Source: WTGA01 sp965231865
GTDB lineage: Bacteria; Pseudomonadota; Gammaproteobacteria; Arenicellales; Poriferihabitantaceae
Direction of reading: 5' to 3'
Assembly (NCBI GenBank): GCA_965231865.1
Contig: CBDDOJ010000001.1
Coordinates: forward strand, 930,001-994,000
DNA: 64,000 nucleotides
Of this stretch, positions 38,770-45,906 are shown one piece after another (position 1 is the first letter of the stretch; every line of letters starts with the position of its first letter). A model generated the notes under the pieces. It was given only the letters and a program-made list of their open reading frames with translations. It was not told the DNA's origin and did not search any database. The position numbers and the translations under genes were made by a program.

Positions 38770-38836
38770 CCGGTGACGGCCATGCAACCGGGCCGGTCAC
38801 CGAACCCCAAAACAATGCAATCCCCCGCCTGCGGGG
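38770..38836 (-). terminator. Hairpins after rplA
   Basis: CCCCGC/GCGGGG (38823-38836) directly follows the rplA stop. A second stem pairs CGGTGAC and GGCC with GGCC and GTCACCG around 38771-38802. Only a short T-rich TTGTTTT segment lies between them, so they may weaken read-through into rplJL or protect the 3' end rather than end transcription fully. Confidence 0.35.
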
Positions 38837-38838
38837 CA

Positions 38839-39534
38839 TTACGCAATCGCGGAAATACTCATGCGATCGATTTTCAATCCCGGGCCCATTGTGCTCGACA
38901 ATGACACCCGCCTGACATACTGGCCCTTGGCCGATGCCGGCTTTGCCCGGATCAGGGCAGCAACCAGCACATTGAGATTTTCCTCCAGGTCCTCGGTGGC
39001 AAAGGAAACCTTGCCGATAGGACAGTGAATGACCCCTGCCCGGTCAATCCGGAACTGGACCTGGCCGGACTTGGCGTCGGAAACCGCCTTGCTGACATCC
39101 GTGGTGACCGTGCCGACTTTCGGATTCGGCATGAGACCCCTGGGGCCCAGTATCTGGCCAAGCTGGCCCACGGCCCGCATGGTGTCCGGAGTTGCGATGC
39201 AGACATCAAAATCAAGGTTCCCCTTTTTGACCTGTTCCACCAGGTCATCCAGCCCGACCTGGTCGGCGCCTGCTGATTTCGCAAGCTCGGCATTCTCTCC
39301 CTCGGCAAACACGGCCACGCGCACCGATTTTCCGGTCCCCTTGGGCAGCACGGCAGCCCCCCGAACACTCTGGTCTGACTTTCGCGCATTGATTCCCAGA
39401 TTCACGGCAACATCCACGGTTTCATCAAATTTCACGGAGGACAGCTCTTTCAGCAGCTCCAGCGCCTCTTCCAGCGGATAGAACCGGTTCCTGTCCACTT
39501 TCCCGTTTACCGCTCTCATTCTCTTTCCGGACAC
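38839..39534 (-). CDS. rplA: 50S ribosomal protein L1
   Basis: Mobile L1-stalk protein that guides E-site tRNA and in E. coli represses rplKA. 231 residues (E. coli 234) from a GTG at 39534: SGKRMRAVNGKVDRNRFYPL follows. The GTG is chosen because GGAGG lies six bases upstream and the length fits; an ATG five codons later (39519) is the alternative. Only one base separates it from the rplK stop. Signature: GPRGLMPNPKVGTVT. Confidence 0.95.
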   Translation of the reverse strand: MSGKRMRAVNGKVDRNRFYPLEEALELLKELSSVKFDETVDVAVNLGINARKSDQSVRGAAVLPKGTGKSVRVAVFAEGENAELAKSAGADQVGLDDLVEQVKKGNLDFDVCIATPDTMRAVGQLGQILGPRGLMPNPKVGTVTTDVSKAVSDAKSGQVQFRIDRAGVIHCPIGKVSFATEDLEENLNVLVAALIRAKPASAKGQYVRRVSLSSTMGPGLKIDRMSISAIA

Positions 39535-39535
39535 C

Positions 39536-39967
39536 CTACACCTCCTCAATCTCAATGCCGATGCTGCGGGCGCTTCCGGCGATAATGCGAACGGCATTGT
39601 CGATATCATGGGAACTCAGGTCCGGTTCCTTGATTCTGGCAATCTCTTCCAGCTGCGCCCGGGTGACCTTGGCCACCTTGTCCCGATTCGGGACACTGCT
39701 GCCCTTTTCCACCCCCGCTGCCTTCAGCAGCAAAACGGAGGCCGGCGGGGTTTTCCTGATGAAAGTAAAACTCTTGTCCGAATACACGGTAATCACCACG
39801 GGTACCGGCAACCCCTTTTCCATATCCTGGGTTTCCGCATTGAAAGACTTGCAAAACTCCATGATGTTCACCCCGTGCTGGCCCAGTGCGGGGCCAACGG
39901 GGGGACTGGGTTTCGCATCCCCCGCGGGAACCTGAAACTTGATGTATGCGGCTATTTTCTTAGCCAT
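39536..39967 (-). CDS. rplK: 50S ribosomal protein L11
   Basis: Forms the GTPase-associated centre with 23S rRNA. 143 residues (E. coli 142). The N-terminal proline-rich SPPVGPALGQHGVNIMEFC, which includes the thiostrepton region, and the C-terminal SIGIEIEEV are typical. 132 nt after nusG; the spacer carries a 14-bp direct duplication and a GCCCGCC/GGCGGGC hairpin (40004-40018). Confidence 0.98.
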   Translation of the reverse strand: MAKKIAAYIKFQVPAGDAKPSPPVGPALGQHGVNIMEFCKSFNAETQDMEKGLPVPVVITVYSDKSFTFIRKTPPASVLLLKAAGVEKGSSVPNRDKVAKVTRAQLEEIARIKEPDLSSHDIDNAVRIIAGSARSIGIEIEEV

Positions 39968-40019
39968 ATGACCGACCTCTCATCGTTGTGGGTGCAAACG
40001 CCCGCCAGGCGGGCTCCCC

Positions 40020-40047
40020 GTTAAATCCACGTAGTTAAATCCACGTA
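40020..40047 (-). repeat. 14-bp tandem repeat x2 between nusG and rplK
   Basis: Two perfect head-to-tail copies of GTTAAATCCACGTA (plus strand) in the 132-nt spacer. Confidence 0.95.
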
Positions 40048-40099
40048 CTGCTGAATACCAACCTGCCATCCACCTGCCGTTTGCCACACCGGCTAAGGT

Positions 40100-40756
40100 T
40101 CAGCCTTTCTCAACCTGGGTGAAATTCAGTTCCACCGGCGTCGACCGTCCGAATATCGTCACCGAGACCTTCAGTTTTGATTTCTCAAAATTGGCATCTT
40201 CCACCGTCCCGTTGAAATCCTGGAAAGGGCCGTCAATAATGCGGACAATTTCTCCGGGTGCAAAGGTGAATTTCATCTTCGGATTGTCCGCACTGTCTGA
40301 AACCTGCTGGATGATGTCATCCGCTTCGCGGTCCGAGATGGGAACCGGACGATTGTCCGACCCGCCGATAAACCCCGCAACCCGGGGAACCCCCTTGACC
40401 AGGTGCCACGTTTCATCGGTCATTTCCATTTGTACCAACACATATCCGGGAAAGAACTTGCGTTCACTGGTCCGTTTCTGCCCGCCCTTCATTTCAACCA
40501 CTTCTTCGGTGGGAACGAGAATACGGCCGAAACTGTCTTCCATCCCGGCCCGGGCGATGTAATCCTTCAATGACTGCATGACCCGCTTCTCAAACCCGGA
40601 GAATGCCTGCACCACGTACCAGCGCATGGCTTTCCCGGGGGACTCCATGCCGTCATCCTCCATGCCGGCATCCACCCTGTCGTCATCCTCCCCGTCCCGG
40701 TCCGCTGGAATACGATCCTCCTGTTGATCGGTATGATTCCCGGTTTCACCATTCAT
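40100..40756 (-). CDS. nusG: Transcription termination/antitermination protein NusG
   Basis: Binds RNA polymerase beta' and links it to Rho or to S10 on the lead ribosome. 218 residues; E. coli has 181. The NGN domain begins at about residue 44 with RWYVVQAFSGFEKRV and includes SERKFFPGYVLVQM; the C-terminal KOW domain has GPFQDFNGTVEDANFEKS. The extra 43 residues are strongly acidic with Asp/Glu clusters (DRDGEDDDRVDAG). ATG 40756 is supported by GAGG eight bases upstream; the inner start MRWYVV has no clear site. It lies 15 nt after secE. Confidence 0.93.
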   Translation of the reverse strand: MNGETGNHTDQQEDRIPADRDGEDDDRVDAGMEDDGMESPGKAMRWYVVQAFSGFEKRVMQSLKDYIARAGMEDSFGRILVPTEEVVEMKGGQKRTSERKFFPGYVLVQMEMTDETWHLVKGVPRVAGFIGGSDNRPVPISDREADDIIQQVSDSADNPKMKFTFAPGEIVRIIDGPFQDFNGTVEDANFEKSKLKVSVTIFGRSTPVELNFTQVEKG

Positions 40757-40780
40757 GCTATGTACCTCATGCTATGTACC
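40753..40780 (-). repeat. 14-bp tandem repeat x2 at the secE-nusG junction
   Basis: TCATGCTATGTACC (plus strand) is repeated perfectly. Each unit holds the last secE codons with the TAG, plus an ATG. The upstream ATG opens a five-codon frame (MRYIA) whose TGA overlaps the true nusG ATG as ATGA. Confidence 0.95.
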
Positions 40781-41125
40781 CCTTACCTGGAGAATAACAT
40801 CGTAAATTGTGTAGAACGAAAGCGCATCGAACGCCCACATCATCAAGCCGATGAGAATCACGAGAACGATAACGAACAGGGTGACCTGAAGCGCTTCCTG
40901 CCGGGAGGGCCAGACCACCTTCTGGCGCTCAACGTTGGCCCCTTTTATGAATTGCCACGCATCCTGTCCGGTCTGGGTGGTCAGCACCACGGCGGTGGCC
41001 AGGACCACCCCGGCGATGACAATCCCCACACGACCCAGCTGCAGCAGGTCTTCAAACTGGTAGTACATCGCCACCGCGGCTGCAATGATGGCAATGGCTC
41101 CAACAATTTTGACTTTATCAATCAC
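40772..41125 (-). CDS. secE: Protein translocase subunit SecE
   Basis: Essential small subunit that clamps SecY. 117 residues from a GTG at 41125 (VIDKVKIVGAIAIIAAAVAM), with three hydrophobic segments as in E. coli SecE (127 residues). The conserved amphipathic and TM3 start region ERQKVVWPSRQEALQV is present. No ATG is available: the open frame continues through the tRNA-Trp gene, which cannot be coding. The exact start is therefore inferred; the ribosome binding site is weak. Confidence 0.88.
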   Translation of the reverse strand: MIDKVKIVGAIAIIAAAVAMYYQFEDLLQLGRVGIVIAGVVLATAVVLTTQTGQDAWQFIKGANVERQKVVWPSRQEALQVTLFVIVLVILIGLMMWAFDALSFYTIYDVILQVRGT

Positions 41126-41172
41126 TGGCTTCTGGCTGAATCCTGGAAATCGTTCAATAAGCGAGTACAAAA

Positions 41173-41248
41173 TGGCAGGCCAGGAGGGAATCGAACCCCC
41201 AACCTGCGGTTTTGGAGACCGCCGCTCTGCCAATTGAGCTACTGGCCT
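41173..41248 (-). tRNA. tRNA-Trp (anticodon CCA)
   Basis: 76 nt with encoded CCA. Acceptor AGGCCAG/CTGGCCT, anticodon arm GCGGT-CTCCAAA-ACCGC giving CCA, T-arm GGGGG/CCCTC with loop TTCGATT (one G-U). It lies between tuf and secE, as in many gammaproteobacteria, and must be processed from the same transcript. Confidence 0.97.
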
Positions 41249-41330
41249 TCGAACCGATCACATTAAATCTAGAACCTGTAAATCCGGAACCTGCCTTCAC
41301 ACGTCCCTCCCTTTGCCGTTTCCACTGCCT

Positions 41331-41353
41331 GCCCGGGGCACTGCACCCCGGGC
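41331..41353 (-). terminator. Hairpin between tuf and tRNA-Trp
   Basis: A perfect 8-bp stem GCCCGGGG/CCCCGGGC with loop CACTGCA lies in the 149-nt spacer after tuf. No T-run follows, so an RNA-processing or mRNA-end-protecting role is as likely as termination. Confidence 0.4.
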
Positions 41354-41397
41354 TACCGGCGGGCAAACCGCTGTCCGACACCCGGGACTTCCCCGGG

Positions 41398-42591
41398 CTA
41401 CTCGACAATCCGGGTAACGACCCCTGCTCCGACGGTGCGGCCCCCTTCCCGGATCGCAAAACGCAACCCCTCTTCCATGGCAATGGGCGCAATCAACTCC
41501 GCCATCATCTGTACATTGTCCCCGGGCATGACCATCTCAATCCCCGATGGCAACTCACAGGCACCGGTTACATCCGTGGTGCGAAAATAAAACTGCGGCC
41601 GGTATCCATTGAAAAACGGCGTGTGCCGACCTCCTTCCTCCTTCGACAGAATATAAACCTCCGCCTCAAACTTCGTGTGCGGCGTGATGCTCCTGGGCTT
41701 CGCCAAAACCTGTCCACGCTCCACTTCCTCCCGCTTCGTACCCCGCAGCAATATGCCCACGTTGTCTCCCGCCTGTCCTTCATCCAGCAGCTTGCGGAAC
41801 ATCTCCACCCCGGTACACACCGTCGTCATCGTCTCCTTGATCCCCACAATCGCAATCTCTTCACCAACCCGGATCACTCCCCGTTCCACACGCCCCGTGA
41901 CCACCGTCCCGCGACCCGATATCGAAAATACATCCTCCACCGGCATCAGAAAATCACCGTCCACCAGACGCTCCGGCTCCGGAATGTAACTGTCCAGCGC
42001 TTCCGCCAACTCGAAAATCGATCCCTCTCCCATCTGTGAACTGTCCCCTTCCAAAGCCTTCAGGGCACTCCCCGTGATGATCGGCGTGTCATCCCCGGGA
42101 AAATCATAACTGTCCAGCAATTCCCGAACCTCCATCTCAACCAGCTCCATCAACTCCTCGTCATCCACCATGTCCGCCTTGTTCAGGTACACCACAATGT
42201 AGGGAACCCCAACCTGACGCGCCAGCAGAATGTGCTCCCGGGTCTGCGGCATCGGACCGTCCGCCGCCGAACATACCAGAATCGCTCCGTCCATCTGCGC
42301 CGCACCGGTGATCATGTTCTTCACATAATCCGCGTGACCCGGACAGTCCACATGCGCATAGTGCCGACCCGCCGTCTCGTACTCCACGTGGGCCGTCGCA
42401 ATCGTGATCCCGCGCTCCCGCTCTTCCGGGGCATTGTCTATCTCGTCAAACGCCTTCGCCGACGTCCCACCATACTTCTGCGACAACACCTTCGTCAGCG
42501 CCGCCGTCAGGGTCGTCTTGCCGTGGTCCACATGACCAATCGTCCCCACATTTACATGCGGCTTCGTCCGCTCAAATTTCTCTTTCGCCAT
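41398..42591 (-). CDS. tuf: Elongation factor Tu (copy in the tRNA operon)
   Basis: Second EF-Tu gene, in the tRNA-tuf-secE operon at the E. coli tufB position. 397 residues, identical in protein sequence to the copy at 24385-25578, with three silent base differences at 41563, 41706 and 41893. The 20 nt before the ATG are also shared, but the flanks beyond differ. G1 GHVDHGKT, DCPGHADY and NKAD are intact. It lies 134 nt after tRNA-Thr(GGU). Confidence 0.99.
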   Translation of the reverse strand: MAKEKFERTKPHVNVGTIGHVDHGKTTLTAALTKVLSQKYGGTSAKAFDEIDNAPEERERGITIATAHVEYETAGRHYAHVDCPGHADYVKNMITGAAQMDGAILVCSAADGPMPQTREHILLARQVGVPYIVVYLNKADMVDDEELMELVEMEVRELLDSYDFPGDDTPIITGSALKALEGDSSQMGEGSIFELAEALDSYIPEPERLVDGDFLMPVEDVFSISGRGTVVTGRVERGVIRVGEEIAIVGIKETMTTVCTGVEMFRKLLDEGQAGDNVGILLRGTKREEVERGQVLAKPRSITPHTKFEAEVYILSKEEGGRHTPFFNGYRPQFYFRTTDVTGACELPSGIEMVMPGDNVQMMAELIAPIAMEEGLRFAIREGGRTVGAGVVTRIVE

Positions 42592-42725
42592 CGTTACTGT
42601 TTCTCGAAAATATTGAAATAAAAACTATTTATCAACCAGGTCCAGGACCTGTTTCAACCACCCCATCACGCACCGGCGATGATTCATCCCGCCGACACCC
42701 GCATCTGTCCTCTCACAGCCCTGGC

Positions 42726-42801
<76 letters not shown>

Positions 42802-42890
42802 ACATGTTCAAAACGGTGGCGTCCATCGCCACTTCCATCCAGTCCTGCAATCCTTCCACCCGCAACACAGTCTCCATCCGCAGCACGGTC

Positions 42891-42965
42891 TGGAGCGGGT
42901 GATGGGAATCGAACCCACATCATCAGCTTGGAAGGCTGAGGTTCTAGCCGTTGAACTACACCCGC
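42891..42965 (-). tRNA. tRNA-Gly (anticodon TCC)
   Basis: 75 nt with encoded CCA. Acceptor GCGGGTG/CACCCGC, anticodon arm TCAGC-CTTCCAA-GCTGA giving TCC, T-arm GTGGG-TTCGATT-CCCAT. It corresponds to E. coli glyT. Confidence 0.97.
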
Positions 42966-43133
42966 ATCTGTACACCGTCAACTCCTGCCGGAACTTTTAG
43001 CCCGGGACTTTCGGGCCGAAGCCTGTCGAATCCAGTGGATCGGCCCAATCAATCACCAGTCCCAGCCGCCAATCCCAGCTGCCCATTCAGGGTTGTGGCC
43101 AAATCCACCCCAAGCGCCCAAATCGGTCAATCG

Positions 43134-43218
43134 TGGTGGAGGGGGGAGGATTCGAACCTCCGAAGGCTGAGCCAGCAGATTTACAGTCTGCCCCCTTTGA
43201 CCGCTCGGGAACCCCTCC
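43134..43218 (-). tRNA. tRNA-Tyr (anticodon GTA)
   Basis: 85 nt with a long variable arm and encoded CCA. Acceptor GGAGGGG/CCCCTCC, anticodon arm GCAGA-CTGTAAA-TCTGC giving GTA, T-arm GGAGG-TTCGAAT-CCTCC. It corresponds to E. coli tyrU. Its GUA anticodon is a queuosine target for the tgt and queA products in this window. Confidence 0.97.
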
Positions 43219-43542
43219 TTCTGCAAAATTCGGTCACAAAACGTTCAATTTTCGCGTAATGATGAAACTCTGTCAATACCCAAAATTTACCAATCCAACC
43301 TGTTTCACGCACCTTTTGCCTGCCCGGAAAACCCGGCCGGCCAGATTTTCATACTGGTTTTCCTCTGTCAGGGCGACCCGTTCTCTTTGCACGAATACAA
43401 TCAACTGTACCCGTGACCCTGCCTGTGATGCCTTTTCGCCCGCTTCCCGGCCAGGTTGTGGACGGGATATTCCGCCCGGTCCAACACCGCCGAAAGCAAC
43501 GGCTGCCGAAAATCCCCGCCATGAAAAGGTGACCATTCATGA
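43219..43542 (-). other. 324-nt spacer between tRNA-Thr(UGU) and tRNA-Tyr
   Basis: No gene, strong hairpin with T-run, or promoter is recognised here. It is much longer than the spacers between the other tRNAs of the operon (89-168 nt). It would be removed during tRNA processing if the operon is cotranscribed. Confidence 0.5.
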
Positions 43543-43950
43543 TGGAGCCCGCAGAGGGACTCGAACCCACGACCTGCTGATTCTTACCCACTACCGCTTT
43601 CGCGGCCTGTCAGAATCCGGTTCACGATGATTGTGCTCTCCTGTACCGGGGTCTTCGAGTTTGGAGTCTGGACTTTCTCTTCACCATGGCGCACTGGTCC
43701 TTCTGTTCGATATCTCACTGCGCTTTAGGCGGGTGGTGTAAAGTCTCTACACTCCACACCGAGATACATCTCTCGGGTGTAGCACGGGATTGCCATTAAT
43801 ATTTGCTGAACATCTGCTGCGCCAGCGCAACCGATTCATCCGGCTCTATTGGAAGGTTTCCCCGTTTTAGCCACCTCCACTTCACAGGTTTCCCGGCAAA
43901 GGTGCAATTTTTTACAAATCAGCTGCTCTAGCCAACTGAGCTATGCGGGC
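43543..43950 (-). tRNA. tRNA-Thr (anticodon TGT) interrupted by a group I intron
   Basis: The 5' exon (43950-43914, 37 nt) ends ...GCTGATTTGT and the 3' exon (43582-43543, 40 nt) begins AATCAGC. Joined, they give a 77-nt tRNA with anticodon arm GCTGA-TTTGTAA-TCAGC (anticodon TGT), acceptor GCCCGCA/TGCGGGC and encoded CCA. The T-stem GTGGG/CCCTC has one U-U mismatch at 50-64. Position confirms identity: E. coli has thrU (UGU) at the head of the same thrU-tyrU-glyT-thrT-tufB operon. The 331-nt insert lies after anticodon nucleotide 36. Confidence 0.92.
43583..43913 (-). ncRNA. Group I intron (subgroup IC3-like) in tRNA-Thr(UGU)
   Basis: 331 nt between U36 and A37 of the tRNA. The 5' exon ends in U and the intron in G, as group I splicing requires. 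The guide GCA (43903-43905) can pair with exon TGT, leaving the U-G pair at the splice site. Core helices: P3 GGTGG (43871-43875) with CCACC (43732-43736); P7 GACTTT (43740-43745) with AAAGTC (43671-43676); P8 GCGCA (43719-43723) with TGCGC (43689-43693). The strings GCCGGGAAACC, GTAGAGACT and ATGGTGAAG closely recall the Azoarcus tRNA-Ile intron, while P7 differs on both strands in a pairing-preserving way. A GAAA-capped stem (43594-43605) precedes the 3' end. No endonuclease gene fits inside. Splicing is inferred. Confidence 0.9.
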
Positions 43951-44320
43951 AACAGTCGAAAAAAAACAATCATACCTCCATGATTTAAAACGCCTTTTGC
44001 CACCATTTCCCGTCCTTCCACCCACAACCGGTCACCCTGGGGGGCGAATTGAAAAACGGGGGCTGATTTTAAGCAAAACAAACGCTCCAATGCAATAGTC
44101 CCTGGCACATCAAAGCCACAATGATTTCAGCGGAAACCCGGTGCGCTGTCCCGGGCCGGAAGAAGCGGGTGCAGTTTCCCTGCAGCGTTCGTTAGGAAAA
44201 ACAGCCCCGGGGACAGTCTTGCCTCCCGGGTCCCCCCTGTGTGACCGGTTGGTGCTCCCTCCCGGTTGGGGTCCGCGGAAAAACGATATTGGGTCCTGGA
44301 ATGCAGCCCCCGGGACCCGG
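43951..44320 (-). other. 370-nt gap upstream of the tRNA operon
   Basis: Holds the candidate promoter of the tRNA-tuf operon (44066-44095) and the end region of the SPOR gene. A T-rich leader and ATGGAGG-like string precede the tRNA. No coding signal is convincing; the open frames seen are short and unlike known families. Confidence 0.5.
44066..44095 (-). promoter_or_regulatory. Candidate promoter of the tRNA-Thr-tuf operon
   Basis: -35 TTGCAT (44090-44095) and -10 TAAAAT (44066-44071) with an 18-nt spacer, followed by a GC-rich stretch (CAGCCCCCG) resembling a stringent discriminator. It lies about 115 nt before the tRNA-Thr 5' end. Confidence 0.45.
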
Positions 44321-45118
44321 CTAACATTCCACCTGGGAAAGGCGCACCCCGGTCTCACCCCAGTCCCGCGCATTCAACTCGCTTTCCCCGACCGAAGCAA
44401 TCGGAATCTCCATCCAGTTGAACGCTTCGAGTTTCCGGTATTCAGGTTGATGTTCGGCAGTGATGCCGATGGACCTGAGGTCGACCACAAATTTTTCTGC
44501 CAGGGCTTTCTGGGCGAAATACCCCAGCGATACCCGGAAACTGCCATCCTCCCCGGGATAGACAAAATACTCAAGATTTTTTTCCGTCAGTTGCGCCACC
44601 ACCGGATCGGTTAGGTGCCGGGAAGCGTATGGACCGAGAAAGACACGCGTTCCCTGCAGTTCACGACTGTCACTGACGACATGGGTATAGTCAATACCCC
44701 GTTCACTCATCCATTGCATCGCTTCTTGCCACGAGCCCCCTTTCCTGAATGGCCCGAGACGAAAGCAGGCCCGGACAGCACGGTTATCAGGACCGTCCGG
44801 CTCGGCAATGCTTTCGGCGACTTCAGAAAGAGGGGCCCCGGCGTCCCCTGCATCGGGCTGCGATGGGTCCACGGTTTCATTGGCATCCCCCGCCGGCACG
44901 GTGGTGGCCACGGCCTCTCCCTCCCCTTCGGTGTCCGGCACCCCGACAATGGTTCCGACCTGCTTCAAACCTCCGGTTTCACTGAGCAGCAGCATGCCTT
45001 CCCTGTTGACTTCGGACCGGGAGACAGTGGACAGGTCCACCTCTTCGATCTGTCGGCCGCTCGACCACAGGTATACCGCTACATTGACGATCAGGAGAAT
45101 GGCCGCTATCCACTTCAT
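44321..45118 (-). CDS. SPOR-domain membrane protein
   Basis: 265 residues. One N-terminal membrane segment (about 2-18: KWIAAILLIVNVAVYLW), a linker rich in Glu, Asp, Ala and Pro, and a C-terminal repeat region resembling SPOR (ACFRLGPFRKGGSWQEAMQW, RVFLGPYASRH, then FRVSLGYFAQKALAEKFVVD). SPOR domains bind denuded peptidoglycan at division sites. It overlaps coaX by 4 nt (ATGA), as the last gene of birA-coaX-SPOR, an order I associate with pseudomonads and relatives. Precise function unknown. Confidence 0.8.
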   Translation of the reverse strand: MKWIAAILLIVNVAVYLWSSGRQIEEVDLSTVSRSEVNREGMLLLSETGGLKQVGTIVGVPDTEGEGEAVATTVPAGDANETVDPSQPDAGDAGAPLSEVAESIAEPDGPDNRAVRACFRLGPFRKGGSWQEAMQWMSERGIDYTHVVSDSRELQGTRVFLGPYASRHLTDPVVAQLTEKNLEYFVYPGEDGSFRVSLGYFAQKALAEKFVVDLRSIGITAEHQPEYRKLEAFNWMEIPIASVGESELNARDWGETGVRLSQVEC

Positions 45119-45906
45119 GGCTGAATTTCTCTTTCGAGGATCCAGATGCCGGACAGAACCAGTGCCGACTCAACCAGCATCTCATGGATACTGAGTCTTT
45201 CGACCATTCCGGCATCCCCCCCGGTAATGATGACCCGGGGTTTCGGCCCCGGTTCTGATTCAAACATCCCGATCGCCCGGTCAATGGCGGCGACGACAGA
45301 CAGCACCACACCGTTGACTACGGCACATTGCGTGTCGTTGTTGGTAATCTGCAATTTCCGATCAGGTGGAATGATTGGATTGACCTGAATTTGATCTGTT
45401 GAGCGATTCAAAGACTGAATCATAGTAGCAATCCCGGGAAAAATCATCCCGCCAGGGAAACTACCGTCCAATTTTATGAAATCAATGGTGATTGCCGTAC
45501 CGGCATCCACCACTGCAATCCGCTCACCCTCCCGCCTGTGACCCGCCGCCACCAACGCGGCCCACCGATCCGCCCCCAGTGAATGCGGAGGGTGATAGCA
45601 GTTTTTCAACCGGCCGAATTGCGTTGTGGCCTGCAGTACCTCCGGTTGCCGCTTCCACAGGGCCAGGCACAGCCGGATCACGGCGTGACACGCGGATTGC
45701 CGGGAAACCGAGCTGATCACGATTTTTTCCGGCCGCGTCAACGCCCCGAAGTGCCGACCCAGATTCTGCCGCAGATTTTCCGGGGCCGTCTCCACGACCT
45801 GGCCCTGGATCCTTTCCCGGTTCCGGTCACGCTGGAACGCGGTCTCCAACTGGTCCGAGGTAGCCCACTTGATTCTCCGGTTGCCGATGTCAATGACCAG
45901 TTTCAT
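45115..45906 (-). CDS. coaX: Type III pantothenate kinase
   Basis: ATP-dependent phosphorylation of pantothenate, the first step to coenzyme A, by the CoaX fold that ignores CoA feedback. 263 residues. The phosphate-1 loop is DIGNRRIKW (residues 6-14; most members have Thr or Ser after GN), GADRWAAL lies at 111-118, and DAGTAITID at 134-142. It overlaps birA upstream and the SPOR gene downstream by 4 nt each. No coaA-type kinase is seen in the window. Confidence 0.95.
   Translation of the reverse strand: MKLVIDIGNRRIKWATSDQLETAFQRDRNRERIQGQVVETAPENLRQNLGRHFGALTRPEKIVISSVSRQSACHAVIRLCLALWKRQPEVLQATTQFGRLKNCYHPPHSLGADRWAALVAAGHRREGERIAVVDAGTAITIDFIKLDGSFPGGMIFPGIATMIQSLNRSTDQIQVNPIIPPDRKLQITNNDTQCAVVNGVVLSVVAAIDRAIGMFESEPGPKPRVIITGGDAGMVERLSIHEMLVESALVLSGIWILEREIQP

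Noticed and set aside
41126..41233. N-terminal extension of SecE starting MAERRSPKPQVGG
   Set aside because: It is the translation of the tRNA-Trp gene on the same strand and is not coding.
43133..43630. 165-codon plus-strand frame over tRNA-Tyr, the spacer and the tRNA-Thr 3' exon
   Set aside because: It crosses two tRNA genes in antisense and resembles only false tRNA translations.
43543..43950. Split tRNA-Thr as damage by a transposon or integrase
   Set aside because: No integrase, inverted terminal repeats or target duplication; exon ends rejoin exactly and the insert has the group I core helices.
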